Assembly: GCF_963169125.1 (NCBI RefSeq) | Contig: NC_084793.1 | Span: 135,634,297-135,698,296, forward strand | Length of the DNA stretch: 64,000 nt | Reading direction: 5' to 3' | Source: Humulus lupulus | Lineage: Eukaryota > Streptophyta > Magnoliopsida > Rosales > Cannabaceae | In this document: in pieces, positions 20,326 through 32,917 of the stretch | Layout of the letters: each line of letters starts with the position of its first letter | How positions within the stretch are numbered: the first letter of the stretch is position 1 | Program-made: the position numbers and the translations under genes | The notes under the pieces: model-generated | What the model was told of the DNA's origin: nothing | Database searches by the model: none | The model's input: the letters and a program-made list of their open reading frames with translations, nothing else

Positions 20326-21893
20326 TGTAACACATATGTAGGAAGGGTTTTTTACTCATTATGAATTTTACAAGATATGTGTCACACTAGGCTTGAACTA
20401 AGTGAATATGATGAAGATAGGTTGAACCATTTTGAACTAGTTTGAATTTGAATATGCTAGGTGTAGGGGTGAGCATAAGTGCTAAGAAACTAGTGAGACT
20501 TTGACTACATATTGTTAAAGGTGTGTATGTGTGGAATTTAGAGAGCATTTTTAGCAAATTGAATAGGTAAAATGGTTTCTAGCCAAAACCATATAGGGAA
20601 AGGGAAATTTAAATTTTGAAAAAAAAAATTATTGAATAGGTGTGAAGAGAAATAAGGAAGAAGGATTTGGTTGGTAGCCTATAAATAGAGCTTTTACCAT
20701 CTCACTTTTCCACACTAAAAATATCTCAATCCTCTCTCATTTTTTAAATTCTATAGTCCCCAAAAGCTCTCTTGTTTTTGCCCACAAACACCTTATAGCC
20801 AAAATCTTACAACATTTATAATGCTCAGGAAATCTATTTTTTTCTATTTCCTTTTTAAAAATAAAACACTTGAGCCATTATAAACCCTACATATCCAAAA
20901 CACTAATCCCTTTTAAACCACTTTATAGATAAAAATATCCCAAGAATAAAAGCTCTCGGTGTCGTGTTGGAGATAGGCATTATAGAATGCTCGAGATTTC
21001 GATTTTTTTATTCTAGGGTGAAGGTACGATTTTATGAGGTTTAGTATTTTTGGAAGTATACTTTTATTGTGAGTTTCTAAATTTAATTTTTTTCTTATGT
21101 TATATATATGGTTTTGGGCGATTCTCTATAGCAAAAGCAATCTCTCTTCTTTCTTCTCATTCCACACTCAAGGTAAGGAAAATTAGGTAGTTTTAGTTAT
21201 GACCTATTAAATGATTTGTATGACTCTAACATTTCAGGTACAAAAGAGATAAGTGTGGCTAGACCTAAGGTGTTCAAAAATGTATGACAGACCTAAGTTG
21301 ATGTATGGTAGGCACGGTTGCCAAATTTGTATGATGGACCTAAGTTGATGTCTGGGGCTTAATTACCACCCCTTTATTAGAACTTATCTTTTCTTATACA
21401 TGTCTTGTTATTATGACTTATGTTTATGACATAGGTTTTATGATCTTATATGATTGGCATAAATAAGTTTTTTTATGAACTCTTGTATGAATTTTATAAT
21501 ACGTTTGTTATGACTATCTGTTTATATGACTTCTGTATGTATTTTCCTTATTGGGCTTAGAAGCCCACTCCTTATGTTATTATTGTGCAGACAATTGAGG
21601 TTAGAATGGCCGGTGACGAGTGAGACCTAAAGAGGTTAGTGTTCTGTTCTTGGGGACCATATAGTCGGGGAACGATCAACGGGCCTATGATTTTAGTTTC
21701 AAAGCATTTTTTTAGTATCTTTATTTTTAATATTTGAATGTTGCTTTTTAATTTTGTTACAAGCCATATTTTACTTTTGTAAAGACATGGGATCGCTTTG
21801 GTTATTATGATTTTCTTAAATAAATGAGAAATATTTATGTTTATTATCAATCACTGTGCTCTTGGTAATATTATGAGAAATTAGGGTGTTACA
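20326..21893 (+). repeat. Gypsy LTR of family A (5' position)
   Basis: A 1568-bp candidate LTR whose ends form a perfect 8-bp inverted repeat: TGTAACAC at 20326 and GTGTTACA at 21886-21893. A TATAAATA box lies near 20682 in GCCTATAAATAGAGC. A primer-binding-like site follows directly, so this is a 5' LTR. No second copy of it occurs in the window. Confidence 0.75.
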
Positions 21894-21897
21894 AGTT

Positions 21898-21915
21898 TGG
21901 TGCTTTCATTGAGAG
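21898..21915 (+). other. Primer binding site-like sequence
   Basis: TGGTGCTTTCATTGAGAG lies 4 bp after the LTR end. This TGG...-type sequence is common after 5' LTRs of plant Tat-type gypsy elements. The tRNA was not determined. Confidence 0.65.
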
Positions 21916-21958
21916 AGTTAAGCATTCTTGTTCTTTCAATCCTTCCATTCAACAAACG

Positions 21959-22868
21959 ATGGTTGCATCTACTACCAATGTCCCTGGGTCTGGAAATGGT
22001 CCACCATTACCTATAATCCTCAAGGAGAACACTTCTCAAAAATAAGAACCTCCCCGACGGCCTGGAAAACTGACGGTGAATGAGGAAAATCCTTCTGAAG
22101 GGAGTGCATCATCGGTCCCGCGAGAACCTGGTCAGGGATCTAGGCCACCTAACAATGATTATTATAATTTGAGAGATATATGCCAATGGTGGAATTGGAC
22201 AATCGGAGGATGCGAGAAAGTCTGGCTGAAGCTACGTGGCTGAATGAAGAAATGATGAGGAGGGCCGCAGAATTGTAGGTACCCCCACAACAGACTAGGG
22301 CACATCCTCGCGGTAGCACTGTGGCAAGGGTGACCGAGCAAAGAGCAGCCCAACAAGGTCAAGCAACCAAGGTTAAAGCAAATACTGCAATCAACTAGTA
22401 TGGGGTGTCATCTCAAAACCCCTCTCGAACCAACCAGCCAAGAGAGGTTCTGGTCTCCATTGGGAACAATCGAGCTGCCCCGCAAGCATCCCGGAATCAT
22501 AACCCAGAACTAGTGAGGCCAACCGCGAACAACAAGAGACAACCTCCATCTCAAATTAGGCATCCTCCATCACCCATTAGACATCCATCTCTAGCTCGAG
22601 ATGTACCCCAGCGAGCTCATAGGGGAAACCGAGCTAGGGAAAGTGTGCCTTAGACGCCTGCCCAAAATGCTAACAGTGGAATTTGGGACAGAAGCCATCA
22701 GGCTCGACCCGAGCAAAAGGGTGACCGTGAGGTCCCACCAGGGGCACATCAAGGACATAGACAGAATAGACCACCCCATCCATCAGGAAGTTATGCATCA
22801 AGGTCAAGTGCTACCGAAGTTAGGGTGCATGTGAACAATCTACCTCGAAGAATCCCTAGACTTAATTG
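21959..22868 (+). pseudogene. Tat-type gypsy gag N-terminal remnant
   Basis: From an ATG at 21959 the sequence encodes a Pro/Gln/Arg-rich gag start (GSGNGPPLPI, YYNLRD, then WLNEEMMRRAAEL and a low-complexity tail with RPEQKGDREVPPGAHQGH). It is broken by several stops (for example TAA near 22043 and TAG near 22276 and 22653) and a frameshift near 22180. The capsid region, protease, RT and most of integrase are missing: at about 22868 the sequence jumps to the integrase tail. Confidence 0.65.
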
Positions 22869-22880
22869 AAGAAAAGTGAG

Positions 22881-23246
22881 ATGAGGCCCAACTTAAAAAT
22901 ACTACAAAGGGCAACAAGATATTTCAATAAAAGGGTTCGAGATAGACTCTTTCAATTAGGAGACCTGGTGCTGAGGGGCGTATTTTAGGCCACATGAGAC
23001 CCATCTTTAGGTGTGCTCAGACCTAATTGGGAAGGACCTTACCAAATTGAATCCATCATTCGACTTGGAGTCTATAAACTAACTCAAGAGAATGGAGAAT
23101 TGCGCCCACGAGTTGGAATGTTGAACATCTATGACCATATTATCAAAAGATTATGGAATGATGTCTATTTAGCTGTAACAAAGCTTGTTTTTTCCCAAAG
23201 GCACTATTTTCCCTTCTTGAGATTTTCCCACAGGGTTTCCTGTTGA
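22881..23246 (+). pseudogene. Gypsy integrase C-terminal remnant
   Basis: Encodes MRPNLKILQRATRYFNKRV, DRLFQLGDLVLR and then RPNWEGPYQIESIIRLGVYKL, the C-terminal module of Ty3/gypsy integrase (the usual LGDLVLR and WEGPY signatures). Two stops fall between the blocks. Its direct junction with the gag remnant shows an internal deletion of several kilobases. Confidence 0.8.
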
Positions 23247-24080
23247 TGGTTTTAACAAGGGCATTTATCAATAAAATGTTATTCATTTTCATTATTTTTA
23301 TTTATCATTTTTTGCAAGCTCTCAATATTCAATAACCTAAGATTTCTCAATCAGAGGAATTTAAGGGGCAGAAGTGGTATGCAATCATACCATAAGTTCG
23401 AAAAAACATAGCAAAAATAAATATAAGTCCATTGACCAATAACCAAACACTAGTTTAAATTCATTACGAGTCTAGATTAACCAGTACAAATAAACCATAC
23501 GGATAAAGTTAGAATTCTAGATTAACCAACAATATTCATAAATCGAGATAGAGCTGGAATTGTTTGCAATCTTGAGACCATACTCGAGGATGAGGAAAGT
23601 TGCTATTACTAAGCAAGACGTAACTAGAGAAATGAGAGTGCACGCCAACAGGTGTTTTTAAACCCATGGTATTAGTAGTATTCGACCTTGAAAATAACGA
23701 GGTCAAAAATGAGCAATCAGATGAACTATGTATGATTACATGGAAATTAGAACTTAAGCTCGAACATGTACTTGTGTAAGAAAACAATTGTAAAAGCAAG
23801 CCCTTAGTAATAATCTCGAAAGGTTTCGATACAGAATTATGATGCAAATACTAAGGCAAAAAGCTAAAGGTAGATTATGTGCAAAAAGGATTATAAGCTA
23901 GAAAACTAAAAGCATAAAAACTACTATTAAGTTAAAGCATTTGCAAGAAAATAAAAATATCTCAAACTAGAGCTTTAAATTGTCTTTGCCCCAAGGGCAT
24001 AAAAAATGGTAATTACAATTATAAAAAATTACCATGGGTCACAACCCATGTTTGAATCTTTATGGATCGTGAGCCCCAGC
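23247..24080. other. Tat element spacer between integrase and antisense ORF
   Basis: Non-coding sequence typical of the space between pol and the antisense ORF of Tat elements. Nothing specific is recognised. Confidence 0.4.
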
Positions 24081-24099
24081 TTGCTCCTAGGCCTTTGTA

Positions 24100-26600
24100 G
24101 CCTCAAGAGCTGCGAGCTTGACTTCCTCCTATTCAAAATGAGCCTACCACCTATCAACATACTCGGTCTCCTTGGAAGCTAGAAAATTGGTATCACGGTT
24201 GGGATTCATGGCCCAGATATGAAACATTGCCATATTAACATTGTTGTCCTTCTTGGTCCTGAATTCCTTAAGAAGACGTGCTTTCTCGCTCTCAATGAAC
24301 TCAAAAGTTGTCTTCTTAACCTCCTCGAGCTTGCCATTTAGCTCTTGCACCCTCTTAAGCTCTTAGGTCTTTTGCCTCGAGCTCCTGCTGTGCCCTCTTA
24401 AGGTCATCCTCGGTCTTAATTTGTGCTTCCTTGGCACTTTGAGCGTAGACCTTGTGCATTGCAACCTCGTTGTCCAACATATAGTTGTGATTGAAAAAGA
24501 CAAAGAAAGCCTGCATTGAAAGCAGATATTACACACCTAGAAACAAAGAGTTTGGTGTTAAACACAGAGTTAATCAATCTTAATGGAAAACTTACTGAAG
24601 AGAACTACTTTCCACTCTTGTCGAAAAAGGGCATTGGCTTTCTCACAGCCTATTATGAACTCCCACTGGGGATCCCCGAGTTTGCTCCAAACATGAGCCA
24701 GAGAGGGACTAATCATGTTTGGAAAAAAAAATATGAGAACTTCTAAGTAAAGGAACCTAACTGGAAGGTTCTCTCTAGCTCAAACTTGGGGACTAGGAAA
24801 TCGTTCTATCTTCTAATGAGTCTTAGGGAGTTCCTTCTCGATAACTAGGGGACATCCTCAAAAAATCCCTATAGTCATTAGTCTCGTTTTGGACGGTTAC
24901 CCTTTCCCAAATCTCATTTACACTATACATGGTTTGGTATTTACCTAACCAACTATCATCCTTATGTACCTTAAGATCTACATCTGACCCGGTCATAAAA
25001 ATGTTCTGGTGATCATTTAAAAGGACTACAACATTGGGTTCTTGTTTTAAAAGGGTCGAAGACCACATAGATAGGTCTAATACAACTTTACCTCCATTAA
25101 ACGAGCTTGGCGAGGCCTCATTTTGTTCTCAGTCCCTGAGTCTTATGGTTCAAGTAGGCGAGGGATAGAAGCTTGAGATTGCGAGCTAGAATTCTTCCTT
25201 TTGGATGAAATCATGGTGGTTGGGACATGGAAATCTTCCCACCTCGTGTACTTACGAGTTCCAGCATCATCTGTAGACTTGCCTGGATCGAGGAGACCCA
25301 TTAGATGGAGCTTGTCCTCGTGAAGGAGGAAGTTGACAGATCGCTGGCCATATGGGAGCCTTAAGATTTCTTCCCTGTGGTCCTTCATGGCCTTAGTGGG
25401 CTTCAGGCGGTGGCAATTGGCTGCACAAGTAACCTTGATGAGAATTTCGAGCTCGAGATGAAATAATTCAAGAAGAAAATTCCAAGGAAATACTTACAGA
25501 TTCGTTTAAAACAATAAAATCCGGACGGATCGAGCCCATCTGTTCAGAAGAAGATGGTCTTGAAGTTCGGACGGTGATTAGGTATGTCTTCGAACAACCT
25601 CCTCTCCCTAGGATAGTTCGACAGGTAGTAGAAGCAATCCCCACCGTGAGCTCGGAAAAGGCTATTTTTTAGGCAAAAGAGATACAAAATCTCGTGTGTC
25701 GAGGATCCATCCCATTTCTTCTCGTGGTATAGCAACTACAATGTCGGAAGGACCCTGTATGAAATGGACTAGAGCTGGGAGGGGTGATACTGACATAGTT
25801 AGTGAACTTTCTAAAGTAATCCTTTAAAGGCAGTAGTACCCCAGCTCGCATATGTCCGCGACTCAAGGCCGTGAGCTTAACTTTTCTCTCAAGGTCGTCT
25901 TCTCCCAGAGCAAAACAACTCCTTTCGTTGGAGAAGGTAGGCCAACACACCAATTTTTTGGACAAATTTAGTCCATCGCAAGACAGAATGTTTGAAATCT
26001 ATCTCGTGAAGGTGACAGAACTCCAGTAGTGTTCAGCCTCGTAGAAATAACTCTCCAAGGTCGGGGCAGAAGAAACTTCAGGGGATGTTTGATTGGCTGG
26101 ATGGTTTTATGTAGACTACATAAATTCAAAGTAGAGTTTTCCTGAGGGAAATGCTATGATAACCCTACACTTGGGATCTAAGGGGATCGAACGAACCTCA
26201 CGGTCTGGGTCAGGATACACAGAAAACTGTAGTCTCCTTCTTTTTCCCTCTTTGTTCGTGATATTTTGAATTTGGATGTGGACTCAGATGTCTTCGCATT
26301 TGAGGCACTCTTCTTTCTACAGAATCAACCGTTGATTTCGAGTAAGTGGAGATTCAACTCGAGGAGACGGTGGAAGGTAAGGGATTGCAAGCTCGGGCCC
26401 CCACCGATTCTCTGAAGACTGCATCATCTACAAGAAATAAAATGGTGAGGTCCCATCACTTAGGGAAAATAAAAGGAAAAAATATTGATAACTCGAGCTT
26501 GCAAGCTCGAGATAAACGAGATAGAGTGAATCGAGCCAGAAGACTCGAAATAGCGAGACTACTCGAATGCCATAACTGAGTTGTTATAAGCTCAAGGCAC
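24100..26600 (-). pseudogene. Antisense extra ORF (aORF) of Tat-type element, decayed
   Basis: Broken minus-strand pieces belong to the extra ORF that Tat-lineage gypsy elements carry in antisense between integrase and the 3' LTR (putative gypsy type transposon family, Transposase_28-like). Pieces: 25965-25669 with MRAGVLLPLKDYFRKFTNYV, 25735-25544 with the FRAHGGDCFYYLSNYP block, 25388-25143 with NFLLHEDKLHLMGLLDPG, and 24350-24144 with a Glu/Lys-rich coiled-coil-like start and MFHIWAMNPNRD near the end. Several frameshifts and stops separate them. The protein's role is unknown; the lineage assignment comes from position, orientation and landmarks. Confidence 0.7.
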
Positions 26601-27416
26601 CGAGAGTATATCCACGAGAGTTACTTCCAATTTGGGGTATCCCGAATTTCTAGGAAGAACTGGGTAGTTACCCAAAAAGGGGATATCGTCGGGTTATGTG
26701 CATTGAAACCCTAATTCAAAACTCTATTCCTTACACTACACGAAACTTATATCATATTACCCTATTGCTTAGAAAAGAAGCCATTTTTACCATTTCTTTA
26801 CAAAAATTTTGGCCAAACAAGTCTCTTCCCATGAAGATTATGCACCCTATGAATCAAAAAATTTCTACATATAGTAAAAATTTAAACCAAGAAAGTTTTT
26901 CCATGCATGGAAACTGAAAGATTCGTATAAATAAATGAGAAGCAAGGTTCGAAAAACTTACACAAAATCGATCTTGGGAATGAAGAGACCGTGGTTTGGA
27001 ATATTGGAAGTATGAATGAGGTGATGGAATCGAAGGAACCAAGGTTTCTTCGCTTTTTTGCCTTGGAGAACATGCAAAGTCTTGAGAGCTCTAGTTCATG
27101 TTTTCTTTTCCAAAAACTGAAAGTGTAAATGTGAAGTGAAAGAGATGAAATAAGGGGTTTAAATAGGCAAAAGGTGGCATTCGAAGGGGAATCTGAGCCC
27201 TTGATTTCGGTTAAAACGTGATCCAACGGGCCACGTTTAATCTCAAAAACTGGCGAAAAAAGGGGAATAGGAAAGGATGTGTCCAGAAAAATAGCACTCA
27301 AGTACTCTTAGCATCCTTCCCTATGTTGACACGTACCCAAACTTGAGTGTGGTAGGTGGGGACTTTTTCCGAAATTGAAGTTCAAAAGTTTCCTTCTCAT
27401 AGGATTCCAACCAACT
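26600..27416. other. Leader of the antisense ORF, next to 3' LTR
   Basis: No convincing plus-strand gene. On the minus strand it would be the upstream part of the antisense ORF; a 139-codon minus frame at 27301-26882 has no landmark that I know. Confidence 0.35.
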
Positions 27417-27433
27417 TTTTTGAGGGGGCAAAA
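27417..27433 (+). promoter_or_regulatory. Polypurine tract of composite gypsy element
   Basis: TTTTTTGAGGGGGCAAA abuts the TG of the LTR, so the following LTR is a 3' LTR. Confidence 0.75.
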
Positions 27434-30338
27434 TGTTACACCCAAATTTTGAGAGTAAATAATAAGTCTCAAAATGTAGGCTCGTAAGGTGTAAGCTTGT
27501 ATTTAATAAGTGTTAAAGTTATACTTGTACAAATATACGGAAAGTTCCATAGCCATGTCATTTGCACTCGAGCTTGAGTTGCAGGCTCAAAGGCAACAAG
27601 ATTTACCTCCAAAATATGAGTTTGAAAAACCAATCAAGGAAGGAGGTAGTGACAACTGGAACAATGAGCTTGAAGCTACATGTGATCTCGAAAGCATGTT
27701 GGGGTAGTTGTAGCGTCCTAAATTTGCTAATAAGGCTTAGGACCTTGATTAGCGTGCCTGAAGAGCAATAAGTGATTTAGTATGTTAATATGTAAATTTG
27801 ATGAGTATGTGATTAGAAATGCATGTTTAGATAAATTAAATATGCATGTGGGCCCCATTTGGTTATTAGGGGCATGCTTGTAATTTTAGCTCGTTGAGGG
27901 CATAAATGCAATATTTGTGAATGTTGTGATCTTTAGCACGTGTGAGTGGTGATATATTTGTGATGAAGGATCCAAGACAGTCCTAGGGAGCGGTTTAGCT
28001 AGGAAGTCACAACGGGACCCGATACTCGACTCGGGGCGAGTCAAGGGGTTTTTGGGCATTAGACATTTAACTAAGTTATCGGATTATGAAAATCAATATT
28101 TGGAGATATATTTGAAATTAGAACATTTAGGAGGGAATATCGGGGAAATTTACCATTTTTCCCTCGGGGACGTTTTTGGTACCCCGAGCCTTGGAGGTAA
28201 CTTAAGTGACTTATGCTAAGTAAAACAAAACATAGAAACACTTATAATTTTCCCAAAACTGGCCCTATCTTCTTCTATCTCACTCTTGTTTTCTCTAGAC
28301 CATTCCAAGGGAACCATTGAAGCTAAAACAAGGAATTGGAGTTCTAGAGTTGAAGATTAGCTCAGTATTAGCTTGTGGATTCGAATAGAGGTTAAGGTAA
28401 GCTTTGAATTATGATTTTAGCCATTAAATGTTGTAGTTCTTGGCTGAGTATTAGCTTTCTTGGGTCTTTGAAGTTGAAGATTGAATTGGGGATTTTATGA
28501 GGTTTTAAGCTAGCTTTATTTTAGGTTTTGTTGCTGGGACCATTCTAGAACTATTGTGATAGTTAAACAGTATTGTTGGATGGATTTTGAGTTAAATTGG
28601 CTGGGTTTTGGTTGTTAAAATGGGGGATTTTCTGGGTTCGAAGGGGTCAGGCCGTGGCATTGTTTTTGGTGAGTCGGGGCCCTCTAGAACAGATGGAAGG
28701 CTAAGATGAAGGGCGGGTCGCTGCGCCCCTTTGGTTGGGCCACGACGCTTGTCTACAGAAAGGGGAGGTTGAGCCTTTGGTTGAGGCGGGCCGCGGCTCT
28801 TAAGGGGTTTTTGGACCCCAAGAAGATTTTTGGCTCGGGAACCCAAAAGTTAAGGCTCAAGATGGATTTTATCACCCGGATTGATAGAATTCAATGTCCT
28901 GGATATTAGAATTATAACCCAAAGTTATTTAATGGATTAGAACTTGATGGATGGATGTTGTTGATATGTTGTGACTAGGTTTTCAGTGAGGCTCGGACTA
29001 GGAGACTGTGCTCAGGATATCGGTGCTCAAGAAGCTTGGGACATAGGTAAGAAAAATGTTGTACCCGTAGAGCAGAGCATGGCCCTATAGTTTGTATTGC
29101 AGGGCACGGCCCTATGTGATTGTATTGCAGGGCATAGCCCTATTGTTTATGTTTGTATTTGTTGAATATATGCTATGTGTTCCATATTTGTGAATGAACG
29201 GCAAAGGTCGGAAATGGCAAAGGCCGATAACGGCAGGAAGCCGAGTACGGCAAGGGGTCAGGAACGGCGTTAAGCACGTGGAGTGCAAGGCCAAGTACGG
29301 CAAAGGGCCAGGAGTGGCGTTGAGCACGCGGAGTGGAAGTCGCTAGGGTGAGACCCTACTCGGATGCTTGAGTCATCCTCACAGTTTAGACCGCGAACCC
29401 AGGGACTAGTAAAGCGCCTGGGACGGCGTGGCCGCTATGTGTTTAGCCTATTGGCTGCTTTGTTATATGTTGATTGATAGTTATGCATATGTTGATTGTT
29501 TGTGTTGAGTTTTCTTGCTGGCCTTTGGCTCACGGGTGCTCTATGGTGCAGGTAAGGGCAAGGGAAAGGTAGATCAACCATGAGTACGTCGAGCATGAAG
29601 CGACGTGTATAGCCTGCCTGGCTGCCATGGCCAGGGGTATTTTTTTTGGGAGATGATATGTATTAAACCAAATTTTGTCGTTTCGTCGACTTTCAATGTA
29701 TTTTGAATTGTAAAAATTTTCTGAGACAGTAATTTTGGGATCCCAAATGTATAACACTTTATAATTCCAATGGATGACTACATTTTCAAATTATATGACT
29801 TTTATTACAGTTTAGCCACACTTTTAACCTAAAACCTTGATTAGCGAGTTAATTGCACGTTTAAAACTCACTTAGTAATGACTCTAAGTAGGGCATTACA
29901 GTAGTATTCAAGCTTGAAGACGCATTAAATTTACACACGGAGATGATATTAAGAAATCCCTATAATCAAGGGATTTAGTTCAAACCGTGTAATCAACCAT
30001 ATTGTTTACGTATATTTATTTACAATAAATGTGATTGATTGTCCTAATTGAAACCTAATATGAGTAACGCAATATCCCTAAGATTAAGGGAGGATTCTTG
30101 TAACTAGGCCTATAAATAGTATGGGAATAGTCATTTGTAAAGACACACTATTTTGTACTGAGAAAGTCTCTGGGAAATTGCTCTCAAAAAGCTTGAACAC
30201 ATACCTCAATAAAAGTGACTCGTGGACGTAGGCAGATTTTAACTACTGAACCACGTAAAAGATCTTTGTTCTTCTATTCTTTCCGAATCGTACTTGCTTA
30301 ATTTCTCTTGTTTTTTAGTTGGTGAAAAAGCATCGACA
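27434..30338 (+). repeat. Gypsy LTR of family B, split by a solo LTR
   Basis: Starts TGTTACACCC after the PPT and ends AGCATCGACA. Without the nested solo LTR and one GTAGT copy it is 708 bp and aligns along its length with 9418-10151. It has GGCCTATAAATAG near 30110. It does not resemble the family A LTR at the other end of the same internal region. Confidence 0.82.
27709..29900 (+). mobile_element. Solo LTR of family L1, copy 2
   Basis: A 2192-bp insertion beginning TGTAGCGTCC and ending GGGCATTACA, with a perfect GTAGT duplication at 27704-27708 and 29901-29905. It shares CTTGATTAGCGTGCC near the start, the ACCCCGAGCCTTGG block, GGGCCGCGGC boxes (28620-28800) and GGCTCACGGGTG (29527-29538) with the other L1 copies. 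It also has short tandem modules: AGGGCACGGCCCTAT-type at 29080-29145 and CGGCAAAGGCC-type at 29190-29330. Confidence 0.93.
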
Positions 30339-30660
30339 GTGACAAGATGAGTTTGTCACATTTTGAAACATATTTTGAGAGTTACAAATAAGTGAGACAC
30401 TTGTGTTTGTCCGAATTTGTAACATACTTTTGAAAGTTACACATCTTACTCAATCAGTAACCATTTGTATCTTCCAAACGATCACCTACAAATGTGTAAA
30501 ATAAGAGTTACACATTTCTAAATTGAATTTTATGAGCTATTTTATTGAATAGTTGTTGGAATTGAGATTTTGACTCCCGTTAGGTATATGGAAGTTACAA
30601 AATAAAAAGGAAATGAGTTGGGATTTTTTTTTGGGGAAAAATACATAATTGGGAGGTTAC
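30339..30660. other. Short AT-rich unit with inverted repeats
   Basis: Starts with the hairpin GTGACAA/TTGTCAC at 30339-30359 and holds several GTTACA repeats. No gene seen; it may be a decayed small element. Confidence 0.3.
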
Positions 30661-30661
30661 A

Positions 30662-30713
30662 AAATACCTTAGGTCCTGGCATAGAAAGTCTCAAGCCACG
30701 ACCTGAGGTATTT
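30662..30713. repeat. Imperfect inverted repeat (hairpin)
   Basis: AAATACCTTAGGTC at 30662-30675 pairs with GACCTGAGGTATTT at 30700-30713 with one mismatch, around a 24-bp loop. Confidence 0.6.
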
Positions 30714-30724
30714 AGCGGCTAGAT

Positions 30725-31558
30725 GAAACGCCCCGCGTTTCAAGCACCTACAAGTATCTAAGAATGGGATGGTGAGTTGTGTAAGAATATTATTTTGTAT
30801 GATAATATATGCTTGAGAACAAAAATTCATGTTCCTAATGTTAGCCAAAGTATGAAATGTGTGGTTTGGCTACAAACCAAACATTTCGATCGCATACCTA
30901 AATGGAAACCCTAATCGTGTAAATTTTCGGATAATCATTATTTGAGAAGCATAATCATGAAAAAATAATATTGGACATTAAATTATTGGATTAACTTATA
31001 TTAAGGTCAAAAAATTTTGATTTTTGAGTGAAAAATCTCTAAAAATTTATTTTGTGAAAACTACACATTTTAGCCAAAAATAAAATTTTGACTAATTAAA
31101 TTACATAAGTTGTTAACATATGACTATGACCACTTAAATTAAATGGCAATGCCTATTTAAATTAATTACCCTAGGTTAAAATCTTAATTAGGGAAGTTAA
31201 GAAAAAAATTTATCACATGGTAACTTTTTGGAGAAATACACCACTAGGCTTAGATTAATTAGCTTAAGTTAAGATTAATAAAGAACTAATCCAAAATCTA
31301 ATTAAGATTAGTATAGGCGGCAGCAAGGGAGGTAAAATGGTAATTTTGGATTTATTTTTACCACATATAAAATCCAAAAATGTAAAAAAAAAAAGTCTTC
31401 AATATCTCCATATTCCAAACTTTGGCTTTAAGTTTCACAAGAAATTCTCTCTCAAAATCTCTCAAGGTGATTGACTACCCTAAGCCATTTCTCTCTGAAT
31501 TTTTCTTAACAAACCCTCATCTTCTACCTTGCAAGGCCCCATTTCCAGGAGTCGTTAA
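30725..31558 (+). repeat. LTR-like remnant
   Basis: Begins TGAAACGCCCCGCGTTTC and carries a promoter-like stretch near 31365-31550 (CACATATAAAATCC followed by a CT-rich leader), as in plant gypsy LTRs. No 3' end or target duplication is visible, so it is a tentative truncated LTR. Confidence 0.4.
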
Positions 31559-31559
31559 C

Positions 31560-31975
31560 TGACTCATGTAATAAATACATTTGAAACAAAACACCATTTA
31601 TTAAAAAGAAAATGAATGTGATTGAGAACCCTTATATTCAAAAGAAAAGGTACTCCAGAGTTTCATGTTTAGTGATAAATAAAAGAGACCATCCTTTTCT
31701 AAATAAGAAAACATAAGCCATAACTTAAACTCATAGACTCCAACTGAAACACATCTTTAAAAACTAAACAATAAATAAATTCCTAGATAGGCCTGGCCCT
31801 TAACGGTCGTTGAGTCTTGGACATGTACGCCCTCCGACAAAGCTCTCCAACTCACTGCATTTTATTCACCCCATTGCCTTTACTTGCAACACAAATTGTC
31901 CATGAGCCAAAGCCTAAAAAGAAGAGTTGTGTAGGACACAACCCCTCCTTAGCCCTCAGTTGTTGGTATCCTGAT
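31560..31975 (-). repeat. Gypsy LTR fragment, minus orientation
   Basis: On the minus strand it contains GGCTTTGGCTCATGGAC, AAGTAAAGGCAATGGG and GAGTTGGAGAGCTTTG, close to the region before the 3' end of solo LTR copy 1 (GGCTCACGGGTG, GTAAAGGCAAAAG, GAGTTGGAGAGCTTAG). It is an LTR piece of a related family beside the minus-strand gypsy relic. Confidence 0.55.
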
Positions 31976-31979
31976 CTCA

Positions 31980-32830
31980 AGACTATTTTTTAGAACACTA
32001 TCATTCCTTGAAGTTGACCAAAAAGATCGTATATCCTTGGCAAAGGGTACTTGTACTTTATGATAAACTTGATAAGCTCCATATAATCAATACACATACG
32101 CATCGATCCATCCTTCTTCTTTACAAATAGCACTGGTCTCCCACGGTGAGTAACTTGGCCTAATGAACCCCAAGTCAAGTAGTTGTTGCTACTGAACTTT
32201 CAACTCCTTTAATTCTGCTGGAGCCATTCTATAGGGTTGTTTTGAGAGTGGCAATGTGTATGATGCTAGTTCAATCGTAAACTCAATATCTCAATGTGGT
32301 CGCAATCCTATGGAAAGACATCCAAGTAATCCTATCCTATTCTTGTATATTCTGGTCTTTGCATTCATGTTTCTACAGTGTTGACCACATTCACCAACAA
32401 TCCCACACATCCTTGTTGTAGCGTCATCCCATATTCCAACGCGAAAATGATTGGAATCTTTAGTCCCATTGTTGTTCCCTTGAATATAAAAGGCCCATCC
32501 CCGTCGGCCTCAAATTAGTGCTACACTTAGTCAACTGATCCATTCCGAGGTTAATATCAAAATCAGACATACTAAGCTCAATCAGATCTACATACATCTC
32601 CCAACCCTCTATTCTCATTGGCAAAGCTCTATTCCTCTTCCTATATATTACCACCTCGGTAACATGGTCCCAAATCCCTTAGCGTGCATATCATAAGGTC
32701 TATTAAATCTATCTACTATTCTCAAAGAACCAAATGAATGAGTGGCACCAGATCAATTAAAACATAATAATCAATTCCGGCAATAGACATATAACCTGAG
32801 AACACGAAAGTGCTTGCTTCTTCCTATGGC
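31980..32830 (-). pseudogene. Ty3/gypsy protease and RT-start remnant
   Basis: The minus strand holds a retropepsin-like region (SGYMSIAGIDYYVLID near 32780, where the active site is normally DTGA/DSGA, and SDFDINLGMDQL at 32570-32530). After it comes the RT start, with a LSKQPYRMAPAELKEL-type block near 32230, then [20 protein letters not shown] and [15 protein letters not shown] in 32178-31990. The active-site triad is not intact. Several frames are needed to read it. Confidence 0.75.
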
Positions 32831-32917
32831 TAGGTGAGATCGAAGACACGTGCCGAAATCATCTTGTCATCCATTTTAGGTTGTTCCTTGACATCATCCT
32901 GGCTCATATGTGGATAG

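Noticed and set aside
20326..21893. Solo LTR with target duplication
   Set aside because: The flanks AGGCG and AGTTT do not match, and a PBS-like sequence follows, so a 5' LTR fits better.
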